From Clostridium cuniculi (GTDB taxonomy: Bacteria; Bacillota; Clostridia; Clostridiales; Clostridiaceae), in the NCBI RefSeq assembly GCF_004353185.1, contig NZ_SMUS01000006.1, positions 1 to 64,000 of the forward strand: 64,000 bases of DNA. The letters are read 5' to 3'. The number at the start of each line of letters is the position of its first letter. Position 1 is the first letter of the stretch. The notes beneath the pieces are model-generated. The model worked only from the letters and a program-made list of their open reading frames with translations, did not search any database and was not told where the DNA came from. The position numbers and the translations under genes were made by a program. Positions 52,948 to 61,533 of this stretch are shown here, piece after piece.

Positions 52948-54378
52948 ATGAAAATTAAAAAGCTTATTGCTTTAGCAACAACTGCGCTTGTAGGTGCATC
53001 AATATTTGCTGGATGCTCTAGTACAGCAACAAGTAAGAAAAGTGATGTAGTAACATTGAAATGGTATACAATAGGTGCTGAGCCAAAAGACTTACAACTT
53101 GTTGAAGATGAAGCTAATAAATATCTAGAAGAAAAAATAGGCGTAAATATAGATATGAATTTTATTGATTATGGTGAGTATAGCCAAAAATTGGGTGTAA
53201 TAATTAATTCAGGAGAAGCTTATGATTTAGCGTTTACTTGTTCATGGGCAGGAGATTATTTAGGAAATGCAAGAAAAGGGGCATTCTTAGATTTAACACC
53301 TTATCTTGATAATATAGGTAGTGAAATGAAAGAAGCTATAGATGATAGATTCTGGAGTGGAGCAGAAGTTGATGGTGGTATTTATGCAGTACCAAATCAA
53401 AAAGAAATTTGTACAGCTCCAATGTGGGTATTTACTAAAGAATATGTAGACAAGTATAACATTCCTTATACTGAGTTACATTCATTAGAAGATTTAGAAC
53501 CATGGTTAAAACTTATAAAAGAGAATGAACCGGATGTAACTCCACTATATATCACAAAAGGATTCTCAGCTCCACAATACTTTGAACAATTAGTAGATCC
53601 AGTTGGAATAGAATACGAAGATGATTCACTAGTAGTAAAGAATATGTTTGAAACAGACAAAATGAAGTCTACATTAGAAACATTAAGAAAATACTATCAA
53701 GCTGGATATATAAATGCTGACTCTGCAACAGCTCAAGATGATAAATCAGTTAAGAGATTTGTTACAAAAGGTGATGGACAACCTTATGCAGAAGTTTTAT
53801 GGTCAAAAGATTTAAAATATGATGTAGTAACAAGTCAAATAACAGATTCTTATATTACTAATGCTTCAACAACTGGTTCTATGATTGCAGTATCTAAGAA
53901 TAGTAAAAATCCAGATAAAGCAGTTGAATTCTTAAACCTTTTAAATACTGATGAATATATAAGAAACCTTTTAAACTATGGTATAGAAGGAACACACTAT
54001 GAAAGTGTTAATGACAAACAAATTAAATTAACAGATAAAGCTTCTGATTATTCTGTTGGTTACTATACTTTAGGTAACTTATTCATAACTAAAGTTTTAG
54101 ATAATGAACCAGAAACTAAGTGGGATGAATTCCAAGAATTTAATGATGCAGCTAAAGAATCTGCAGTACTTGGATTTAAGTTTGATACTTCAAAAGTAAC
54201 AAATGAAATTGCAGCTATAAACAACGTACTTGAAGAGTTTAAATCTACTATATATAGTGGATCAGTAGATGTTGATGAATACTTAGACAAGTTAAATAAA
54301 AAATTAAAAGACCAAGGTATCGATAGAGTTATTGAAGAAATGCAAACTCAACTTGATGCATGGTTAGCTGAACAATAA
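52948..54378 (+). CDS. Sugar ABC transporter, substrate-binding lipoprotein (LplA-like)
   Basis: 476 residues. Lipobox IFAGC (Cys about 22), then a family 1 solute-binding fold: LKWYTIGAEPKDLQLVEDEANK, YDLAFTCSWAGDYLGNARKGAFLDLTPYLD in two parts, and the C-terminal DUF3502-type region (AINNVLEEFKSTIYSGSVDVDEYLDKLN as a helical tail). It captures the released oligosaccharide at the cell surface; the pneumococcal counterpart is NgtS. It is separated from the permease genes by the two hydrolases, and has its own operator-like site upstream. SD GGGGAGAGG precedes ATG 52948. Confidence 0.9.
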   Translation: MKIKKLIALATTALVGASIFAGCSSTATSKKSDVVTLKWYTIGAEPKDLQLVEDEANKYLEEKIGVNIDMNFIDYGEYSQKLGVIINSGEAYDLAFTCSWAGDYLGNARKGAFLDLTPYLDNIGSEMKEAIDDRFWSGAEVDGGIYAVPNQKEICTAPMWVFTKEYVDKYNIPYTELHSLEDLEPWLKLIKENEPDVTPLYITKGFSAPQYFEQLVDPVGIEYEDDSLVVKNMFETDKMKSTLETLRKYYQAGYINADSATAQDDKSVKRFVTKGDGQPYAEVLWSKDLKYDVVTSQITDSYITNASTTGSMIAVSKNSKNPDKAVEFLNLLNTDEYIRNLLNYGIEGTHYESVNDKQIKLTDKASDYSVGYYTLGNLFITKVLDNEPETKWDEFQEFNDAAKESAVLGFKFDTSKVTNEIAAINNVLEEFKSTIYSGSVDVDEYLDKLNKKLKDQGIDRVIEEMQTQLDAWLAEQ

Positions 54379-54433
54379 TAGATAAAGGGGGAGAAATCCT
54401 CCTTTAATCATATCAATAGTAAAGGAGAAAAAA

Positions 54434-55378
54434 ATGAGTAAATTATTTATAGGTGTAGACTTAGGTGGAACAAAAATATATACAGCTTTATCAGATGAAA
54501 GAGGAAATATACTAAAAGAAATTATAAAACCAACTGAAGCAAGTAATGGATATGAGCAAATTGTGGAAAAAATAAAAGAAAGTATAAGGTATGTAAGTAA
54601 AGATGTTAAAGAGGATAAAGTAGTTTCAATAGGAATTGGATCACCAGGACCATTAGATGTTAAAAATGGATTAATAGTAGATCCTCCAAACTTACCTTTT
54701 AAAAATTTTAATATAGTTAAGGCATTAAAGGATGAATTTAAATTACCTGTATTTTTAGATAATGATGCAAATGCAGCAACATTAGCGGAATATAAATTTG
54801 GGGCAGGAGTAGGAACTACTAATATGATTTTTATAACTGCTAGTACTGGAGTTGGAGCAGGAGCAGTTTTAAATAAGAGTATATATAGAGGAAGCACATC
54901 AAATGCTTTAGAACTTGGGCACACTACAGTTCATTATTCAGGAAATAGATGTGGTTGTGGAAATAGAGGTTGTGTAGAATCTATGTCATCAGGAACTGCT
55001 ATTAAAAAGCAAGCAGATGAGGCCTTAAAATCAAATATTGAAACAAGCTTAAGAAAATATGAAGTTGTTACTGCAAAAGAAGTATTTGCTGAAGCGAGTA
55101 ATGGAGATAAGTTATCAAATGAAATATTAAGAGAAGCTTTAGGATATTTAGGCGTAGCAGTTTCAAATGCAGCCAATGCATTTGATCCAGATATGATTGT
55201 TATTGGTGGAGGAGTTAGTGAAGGTGGACAAATAGTTCTCGATATAATTAGTGAAGAAATGAAAAGTAGATGTTTAAAGCCAATATTAAATAATTGTGTT
55301 GTTAAAAAAGCACAGCTTGGTGGTAAGGCAGGAGTTCTAGGTGCAGTAGCATTAGCTATAGTTGAAAGCAATAAGTAG
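54434..55378 (+). CDS. ROK-family sugar kinase 1 (glucokinase-like, zinc motif present)
   Basis: 314 residues. ATP-binding start LFIGVDLGGTKIYTALSDERG, substrate motif FLDNDANAATLAEY, ELGHTTV, and the zinc-binding motif CGCGNRGCVE are all intact. ROK enzymes of this type phosphorylate glucose, mannose, N-acetylglucosamine or N-acetylmannosamine. Within the N-glycan locus mannose or N-acetylglucosamine is likely, which is inference. SD AAAGGAGAAA precedes ATG 54434, 55 bases after the binding protein gene. Confidence 0.88.
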   Translation: MSKLFIGVDLGGTKIYTALSDERGNILKEIIKPTEASNGYEQIVEKIKESIRYVSKDVKEDKVVSIGIGSPGPLDVKNGLIVDPPNLPFKNFNIVKALKDEFKLPVFLDNDANAATLAEYKFGAGVGTTNMIFITASTGVGAGAVLNKSIYRGSTSNALELGHTTVHYSGNRCGCGNRGCVESMSSGTAIKKQADEALKSNIETSLRKYEVVTAKEVFAEASNGDKLSNEILREALGYLGVAVSNAANAFDPDMIVIGGGVSEGGQIVLDIISEEMKSRCLKPILNNCVVKKAQLGGKAGVLGAVALAIVESNK

Positions 55379-55443
55379 AATAGAAAACTAGCTATAAAAT
55401 AAAGCAAGCAAAGTAAGAAGAGAAGTAAAGGGGAATAGTAGTT

Positions 55444-55935
55444 ATGGAAGAATTTTATGAGCAATATAATGGAAAAGACTATGGATATTTTCAAAGCATA
55501 ATGAATTCCATAGAATATGCATCATTAATATTAGTAGCAGTTTATATATTAGGTTTTAGAACATTACTTATTGGAAGCTTTGTGTTTTTAATATATGTAG
55601 GAATAGTATATTTTAATAGAAAGAAATTTGTTGCCTATGAGTATGAATTAACATTAGATAGTTTAGTTATTTCAAAAGTAATGACTGAAAAAAGAAGAAA
55701 GAAGTTATTAGAATTTAACTTATCAGATGTTGAATGTGTAAGTAAAACTAAGAGAAATGAAAAGAAGTGTCCAGTAATAAATGCATATATAAAGGAAAAA
55801 GAAAATAATAATCAATATTTATATGTAAAAACTCCTGAAGGATTAAAGTGTCTAGTTTTAAATATGGATGAAAAATTAATATCTATGTGTTATAAGATTA
55901 AGCCATCAGTATTTAGAGAATTAATATATAATTAA
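55444..55935 (+). CDS. Small membrane protein of unknown function, in glycan locus
   Basis: 163 residues. Two hydrophobic helices (ASLILVAVYILGFRTLLIG and SFVFLIYVGIVYF) follow a 25-residue N-terminus; the rest is a soluble basic domain with alternating strands (YELTLDSLVISKVM, YLYVKTPEGLKCLVLNMDE). May belong to DUF6106, but I am not certain. Lies between the two ROK kinase genes in the same direction, so it probably belongs to the operon. SD AAAGGGGAA precedes ATG 55444. Confidence 0.7.
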   Translation: MEEFYEQYNGKDYGYFQSIMNSIEYASLILVAVYILGFRTLLIGSFVFLIYVGIVYFNRKKFVAYEYELTLDSLVISKVMTEKRRKKLLEFNLSDVECVSKTKRNEKKCPVINAYIKEKENNNQYLYVKTPEGLKCLVLNMDEKLISMCYKIKPSVFRELIYN

Positions 55936-55987
55936 AATTTATTAATTGATAAGATAGTTACTTTATTTAGGTTAGGGGGAAATAAAA

Positions 55988-56863
55988 TTGTATATATGTA
56001 TTGATATAGGAGGAACAGCCATTAAAGTTGCAATAGCTGATAGTGAAGGAAATTTGTTTGAAAATGCTTCATTACCTGTTTCTCATGAAAAAGAGAAATT
56101 AATGGATACAATAATTAATTATATAGAAGAGATGAAGCTTAGTTATGATGTAAAAGGAGTAGCTATAAGTGCGCCAGGAGCTGTAGATTCAAAAAGTGGA
56201 ATAATATATGGGACAAGTGCTATTCAATGTATACATGGATTTAGTTGGAAAGAAGAACTTGGACAGAAAGTGAATTTAAAAGTAACTATAGAAAATGATG
56301 CAAATTGTGCAGCACTAGCAGAAACTTTTAATGGAAAAGCTAAGGGATTAAAAGATGTATTATTTTTAGTTTGTGGTACAGGCATTGGTGGAAGTATAGT
56401 TAAGGATGGAAAAATACATAATGGAAAAAATCTTCATGGTGGAGAATTTGGATTTATGATAATGGAAGAGAAAGATGGTAAATTTATAAACTTTAGTAGA
56501 TATGCTTCTACAATGTCTTTTGTAAGAAAAGCAATAGCATATTATAATGATGATACTTGGAATGGTGAGAGAGTATTTGAAGCTGCAAGTAAAGGTGATA
56601 AATTTTGTATAGATATATTAGATAGATTTTATTTAAATTTAGCTAAGGGAATATATAATCTTCAATATGTGTACGATCCAGAAATAATACTTATTGGTGG
56701 TGGAATAAGTAAAAGAAATGATTTCATTTATAATATTAATAAAAAGCTAGACTATCTAATGGAAACAATAGAAGATTCAACTATAAGACCTGTGATAAGT
56801 GAATGTTATCATAAACATAATGCTAATTTAGTAGGAGCTTTAGTAAATCATATTAATAACTAA
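55988..56863 (+). CDS. ROK-family sugar kinase 2 (no zinc motif)
   Basis: 291 residues. ATP-binding start YICIDIGGTAIKVAIADSEG, catalytic region IENDANCAALAET, GTGIGGSIVKDGK and HGGEFGF. The CxCGxxGCxE zinc motif of most ROK kinases is missing; the equivalent stretch reads FINFSRYASTMSFVRKA, as in the beta-glucoside kinase-like subgroup. Substrate unknown; a disaccharide such as Man-GlcNAc or a mannose derivative would fit the locus. TTG start with AGGGGGAA upstream. Last gene of the locus. Confidence 0.85.
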   Translation: MYICIDIGGTAIKVAIADSEGNLFENASLPVSHEKEKLMDTIINYIEEMKLSYDVKGVAISAPGAVDSKSGIIYGTSAIQCIHGFSWKEELGQKVNLKVTIENDANCAALAETFNGKAKGLKDVLFLVCGTGIGGSIVKDGKIHNGKNLHGGEFGFMIMEEKDGKFINFSRYASTMSFVRKAIAYYNDDTWNGERVFEAASKGDKFCIDILDRFYLNLAKGIYNLQYVYDPEIILIGGGISKRNDFIYNINKKLDYLMETIEDSTIRPVISECYHKHNANLVGALVNHINN

Positions 56864-56887
56864 TTATGATAGTTAAATGTAAAAATA

Positions 56888-56942
56888 TGTAACGACCTCC
56901 GGGGTCAATCCAAATAATGGATTGACCCCGGAGGTCGTTACA
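56888..56942. repeat. GC-rich extragenic palindrome, copy 3
   Basis: Perfect 25-bp stem with a 5-base loop (arms 56888-56912 and 56918-56942), core CCTCCGGGGTCAATCCA identical to copy 2, with the outer TGTAACGA/TCGTTACA also pairing. It lacks the GGGTCTG prefix of copies 1 and 2. Located between ROK kinase 2 and the Sel1 gene. Confidence 0.92.
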
Positions 56943-57031
56943 ATATTTGGATTCTTTATTATATCTGAGTCGTAATAAAGATGTTGCCAATATAATAAAC
57001 TAATAGTAGAAGTAATAGCATTGGAGGATAT

Positions 57032-59620
57032 ATGGATAGAATCTTCAATTATGATTTTTTAAAGCTAGAGTTTAGAGATATATATGAAGAGATAGAAGAG
57101 TTAAAGAAAAAGACAACTCATGATGATATAGAGGAAAATATTAATGCTATAATTAATGATATTATTTATTATATATATAAGAAAAATAGTATATTATATG
57201 ATGAAAAAATTGAATGGCATAAAAGATTAGAGATATTAAAAGAGATAAATATAATGCCTAGTGAAATATTAGATAAAATTATTATTTGGACAAAGAAAGT
57301 TAAAGTGAATTATGTTAATACTACAACAGCGGAAGATGAGCTTGAAGAGATGAAAGTATTATATGAAGTTTTAGCTTGGTTTGTTGTTAGTTGTGGTGAA
57401 GAGAATTATTCCTTAATATTAAATAACTTAACAGATGCAGAGAAAGAAATATTTAAAAAATATTTATCAACCAGTGAAAATGTTACACAAAAAAATATAT
57501 CAAAGGTTTTTGAAAAGAAAGTAGATGAGATAGAAGAAAAAGAGGAAGTTACACGTCAACTACTTGAGAAAGGTGAGAACTATTATTTTGGTAGAGGAGT
57601 CAAAAAGGATAATAAAAAGGCCTACAAATATTTCTTAGATGCAGCCAAATATAAAGATGAATATGCAGAAACTTATCTTGGATTATTTTATGATAAAGGG
57701 ATAGCTGTAAGAAAAAATTATGAAATTGCATATCAGTGGTACTATAAGGCAGCAATAAAGGGAAATGCCTTTGCTCAATATTCTTTAGGAGTTTTATATT
57801 CTGAAGGAAATGGAGTTATTAAGGATTATAATAAAGCTTTTATATGGTTTCAAAAGAGTGCTGAAAATGATTATGTAGGAGCATACTATCAATTAGGACG
57901 GGCATATTATAATGGTTTAGGTGTAGATAAGGATGAAGAAAAAGCATTTAAATGGCATAAGAAAGCAGCAGAAAACAATTTAGCAGCTTCTCAATATGCT
58001 TTATCATTAATGTATAAAAATGGAGAGGGCTGTGATGAAAACTTAGTAAGTGCATATTATTGGGTTGAAAGAGCTGCAGAAAATGATTATGAAGATGCTT
58101 ATTATGTAGTTGGTAGATCATATTTAGAGGGGATATGCGTAGAAGTTAATTATAAGAAAGCATTTTATTATTTAAGTAAGGGATATTTAGCTTTAGATAC
58201 TAATTGTATAGAATCCCTTGCAGAAATGTATTTAAAAGGACTTAATGTAAAAAAGGATGTTTATACTGCATTAGAATTATATAATAGGGCATTAGAATTT
58301 GGAGATAGAAGTATATATTTCAAAGTTGGAAAAGTATATGAAGATGAAGGGTTAATTAATCAGGCAATTTCAATATATAATCAAGGCCATGAAGAGGGGA
58401 ATTTAAAGTGTACCCAAAGACTAGGTATAATGTATTACAATGGTGAAGGTGTTGAAAAAGACTTAGAAAAAGCAATGGAATATATGGAAATAGCAGCAGC
58501 TAAAAAGGAACCACATGCTATGTATGTTTTGGCAGTTGCATATTATAGATTAAATAAGTTTGGTGATAAGACTAGTGATATTGCTAAGGCATTATTAAAG
58601 GAAGCATATGAGTTAGGTTCACCTTATGCAGCAGACTATTTAGCTTGTATCATGCTAAATGAATTAAAGGAAGGCAAGAATATTAATAAAAATGAGCTTG
58701 TAATTTATATAAAATTTGGTGTGGAGAATGAGCTAAAAGAATCCATATTTAAGTATGGATATATATACGAAAAAGGAATTGGAATAGAGCAAGATTACGA
58801 GAAGGCCTATTACTATTATACTTTAGCAGCAGAAACTAAATATGTTAAAGCTATGATTAAGTTAGGAGATTGGTATAAGATAGGTATTTTCTTGAATAGA
58901 AATATAGATCTGGCAATTAAATGGTATGAAAGAGCAGCAAAAGAAGATGATATTGAATCAATAGAGAAACTAATAGAGATATATGAAAATGGAATTGGTG
59001 GTAGAAGAAGTGATATAAAAGCCATTTATTATGTGTTTAAACTTATTGATTTAGACGCAATAAAGGGAAAAGAAAAATTAGTATATTATTGTTTTAAAGG
59101 AATTGGTATTGAAGAAAATAAGGAAAAGGGATATGAATTACTTGAAGAAATAAAAGAGATAGATGTAGGAACAGCAAAATATATTAAAGGATATTTAGGT
59201 GAAAAAGGCTTAATAGATATTGATAATGATGAAATTATAAAGCTATATCGAGAAGGAATAGAACTTGGAAATTTAGAGTGTTATGGACAACTTGCTATTT
59301 ATTTATATAATAGCGGTTTAAATAAAAATAATAAGTATAAAGAAGCATTTGAAGTTGCAATGGAAGGAAAAAATCTAGGAATAAATAAATGTAAATATAT
59401 ATTCCTAAAGGATAAATTAAAAGAGACTCAAAATAGTAGCATAGTTACTGTTGAAGAGTTAATAATTATTAAAAAGCTTGGTAAGCTTATAAATAGTGGA
59501 TTTTATGAAGTAATTAATGATTTAATTGAGTGGTATAATAATAGAAGACCACAGGATAAAAGAATTTATTATGAATTAAAAGAAGAGGCTATATATTATA
59601 ACATTGTTAAAGATGAATAG
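57032..59620 (+). CDS. Sel1-like repeat protein
   Basis: 862 residues, no signal or membrane helix. The first 170 residues are helical and charged; from about residue 185 on come more than a dozen Sel1-like repeats of about 36 residues with the pattern Y-x-x-G-x-G-V-x-K-D-x-x-K-A-x-x-W-x-x-K-A-A-x-x-x (for example YFGRGVKKDNKKAYKYFLDA, YYNGLGVDKDEEKAFKWHKK, YYNGEGVEKDLEKAMEYMEI). Such solenoids mediate protein-protein contacts. Partner unknown. SD TGGAGGATAT precedes ATG 57032. Single gene. Confidence 0.9.
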   Translation: MDRIFNYDFLKLEFRDIYEEIEELKKKTTHDDIEENINAIINDIIYYIYKKNSILYDEKIEWHKRLEILKEINIMPSEILDKIIIWTKKVKVNYVNTTTAEDELEEMKVLYEVLAWFVVSCGEENYSLILNNLTDAEKEIFKKYLSTSENVTQKNISKVFEKKVDEIEEKEEVTRQLLEKGENYYFGRGVKKDNKKAYKYFLDAAKYKDEYAETYLGLFYDKGIAVRKNYEIAYQWYYKAAIKGNAFAQYSLGVLYSEGNGVIKDYNKAFIWFQKSAENDYVGAYYQLGRAYYNGLGVDKDEEKAFKWHKKAAENNLAASQYALSLMYKNGEGCDENLVSAYYWVERAAENDYEDAYYVVGRSYLEGICVEVNYKKAFYYLSKGYLALDTNCIESLAEMYLKGLNVKKDVYTALELYNRALEFGDRSIYFKVGKVYEDEGLINQAISIYNQGHEEGNLKCTQRLGIMYYNGEGVEKDLEKAMEYMEIAAAKKEPHAMYVLAVAYYRLNKFGDKTSDIAKALLKEAYELGSPYAADYLACIMLNELKEGKNINKNELVIYIKFGVENELKESIFKYGYIYEKGIGIEQDYEKAYYYYTLAAETKYVKAMIKLGDWYKIGIFLNRNIDLAIKWYERAAKEDDIESIEKLIEIYENGIGGRRSDIKAIYYVFKLIDLDAIKGKEKLVYYCFKGIGIEENKEKGYELLEEIKEIDVGTAKYIKGYLGEKGLIDIDNDEIIKLYREGIELGNLECYGQLAIYLYNSGLNKNNKYKEAFEVAMEGKNLGINKCKYIFLKDKLKETQNSSIVTVEELIIIKKLGKLINSGFYEVINDLIEWYNNRRPQDKRIYYELKEEAIYYNIVKDE

Positions 59621-59630
59621 TGACTTCAAT

Positions 59631-59674
59631 AGAATAAACGACGAGACTTAAATTTAAGTCTCGTCGTTTATTCT
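59631..59674. terminator. Strong palindromic terminator after the Sel1 gene
   Basis: AGAATAAACGACGAGACTTA and its complement form an almost loopless stem of about 21 bp. There is no long T-run, so it may work mainly through stem strength. Confidence 0.8.
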
Positions 59675-59683
59675 AAATAGATA

Positions 59684-60091
59684 TTTTGAAAAATGTTAAC
59701 ATCATAAATTTTATCTGTAGTAAATAGAATAAATTAGATAAATTGTATTATTTATATTAAGTGATTAGAAGAGTGAGCAAATTAAATTCTCTATAGATAT
59801 AGAGATAATAAATTAGAGTTAATGATTGATATATTATAAGAAGTTAGAATCTATCTTAAGTATATATCAATCATCAACTATTGTTTCTATTATTTTACTT
59901 TAAATTAAAAGGGAGTTCAAAGTAAAATAAATAGAAACGGTTCCAAAAAAGTGTGAAATTTGATTAGATTGTTTGGTATAAAAATATTTATATTTTTATG
60001 GAAGTTATGTAATAATTATAACGCAAATTTCTCCAATAGTACATTGGAGAAATTTACAAAAATCATTAATTAGTTTAAAACATAATTATTT
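59684..60091. other. Intergenic region with tandem hairpins
   Basis: Between convergent Sel1 and cation efflux genes. CTCTATAGATATAGAG (59789-59804) is a short palindrome. Two larger hairpins follow: arms 59818-59834/59862-59878 (GTTAATGATTGATATAT) and 59883-59901/59919-59938 (GTTTCTATTATTTTACTTT). GAAACGGTTCC at 59935-59944 looks like a LacI-type operator. A further stem, AAATTTCTCCAA/TTGGAGAAATTT (60025-60055), may end the cation efflux transcript. No open frame. Confidence 0.6.
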
Positions 60092-61267
60092 TTATAAAGC
60101 TAAATCAACAGTAATAACACATCTGTATTCAGGAGCTTTTTCCTTAATATCTTTTTCTATATTAGCTAATAATTTAGATGAACTACTTTCATTAGCTAAG
60201 CAGGTAGGAGAAACTTCTATATCAAAAATTAAGTTTTTATTATCATGTTCTCCAACAACTCTAAAGTCATGGAAGGATTTAACGTCTTCATATTTGCTAA
60301 GTACATCTTTGACCATGTTTCTAGCTTCAATTATTTCATCAGTATCAACACAAATAGGATCCATGTGAATAACTAAATATATATTTAACTCTTTAGAAAT
60401 CTCTCTTTCAGCAGTATCAATGATATGATGTATCTCCATAATATCAATATTACTAGGAATTTCGGCGTGGATAGAAGCCATAATTCTACCAGGTCCATAA
60501 TTATGAACAATTAAATCGTGAATACCTGTTATATTATCATAAGACATAACCATGTCAGTAATGTTACTAACTAAAACAGGATCAGGTGGTTCCCCAAGTA
60601 ATGGACTCAAGGTTTCTTTAATAAGAGAAAAACCAGAGTAAACAATAGCCAAAGCTACAACAATACCAATATAACCATCAATAGGCAGTGTTGTGAATTT
60701 ACATATTAAAAAAGAAATAACAACAGTAGTTGAAGTAAAAACATCACCCATAGCATCAGTTGCTGTTGCCTTTAACGTAGATGAATTAATTTTATTTCCA
60801 ATAGACTTATTAAATTTGGACAACCAAAATTTAAATCCAATAGAAATAAGTAATAAAATAAATGGCCATAATTCAAAAGTTACTGGGGTAGGATTAATAA
60901 TCTTTTGAAAAGATGTTTTAACAAATTGAATACCAACAAGCATAACCATGAAAGAAACAATCATTGCAGTTATATATTCGATACGACCATGTCCAAAAGG
61001 ATGTTCTGCATCAGCAGGTTTATTTGCCATCTTAAAACCAATTATAGTTATAATTGAAGAGGCAGCATCAGATAAGTTATTAAATGCATCTGCTAAAATT
61101 GAAACAGAGTTAGAGAATAAACCAACAGATAACTTTATTATAAATAACATTAAGTTGGTAACTATTCCAACGATTCCAGCAAGATTAGCATAAGCACCTC
61201 TAACTTTTACGTCAGATACATTGTCATAATTTTTGACAAATCTTTTAACTAAAAAATTTGAAAACAT
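60092..61267 (-). CDS. Cation diffusion facilitator family transporter
   Basis: 391 residues. The N-terminal membrane part has VSILADAFNNLSDAASSIITIIGFKMA with the metal-binding Asp and the PADAEHPFGHGRIEYI loop, and a second metal site ATATDAMGDVFTSTTVVI; the C-terminal cytoplasmic domain is longer than usual (DLIVHNYGPGRIMASIHAEIP, VIHMDPI, FHDFRVVGEHDNKNLIFDIEV). Exports a divalent metal such as Zn, Mn, Fe or Co; which one cannot be read by eye. Start preceded by GGGAGGA on the minus strand. Confidence 0.92.
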   Translation of the reverse strand: MFSNFLVKRFVKNYDNVSDVKVRGAYANLAGIVGIVTNLMLFIIKLSVGLFSNSVSILADAFNNLSDAASSIITIIGFKMANKPADAEHPFGHGRIEYITAMIVSFMVMLVGIQFVKTSFQKIINPTPVTFELWPFILLLISIGFKFWLSKFNKSIGNKINSSTLKATATDAMGDVFTSTTVVISFLICKFTTLPIDGYIGIVVALAIVYSGFSLIKETLSPLLGEPPDPVLVSNITDMVMSYDNITGIHDLIVHNYGPGRIMASIHAEIPSNIDIMEIHHIIDTAEREISKELNIYLVIHMDPICVDTDEIIEARNMVKDVLSKYEDVKSFHDFRVVGEHDNKNLIFDIEVSPTCLANESSSSKLLANIEKDIKEKAPEYRCVITVDLAL

Positions 61268-61533
61268 AAAATCCTCCCATTTTTATTTGTAATCAATATA
61301 ATTGCTTATATTAATAGTATGTTATATTTTAAAACAATTACGCTTATTACAATATGCTAATTTAATCCAATATAAAAGTCAATTATATATTAATTAAAAG
61401 GCATACTAAATATAAATAGAGCTAATGATGTAGCTATATTTTATATACAGCTGTGGCAAAAAAATAATCAGTTGTGAAAAAATAGTAAATGAAGTATATT
61501 AGAAATATATGAAGTGTAAAGGAGTAAGTGACT

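Noticed and set aside
54364-55494. Two 186-residue minus-strand frames opposite the ROK kinase 1 region
   Set aside because: They are shadows of the strongly supported ROK kinase gene and its neighbour on the plus strand, with low-complexity Leu/Ser/Pro-rich translations.
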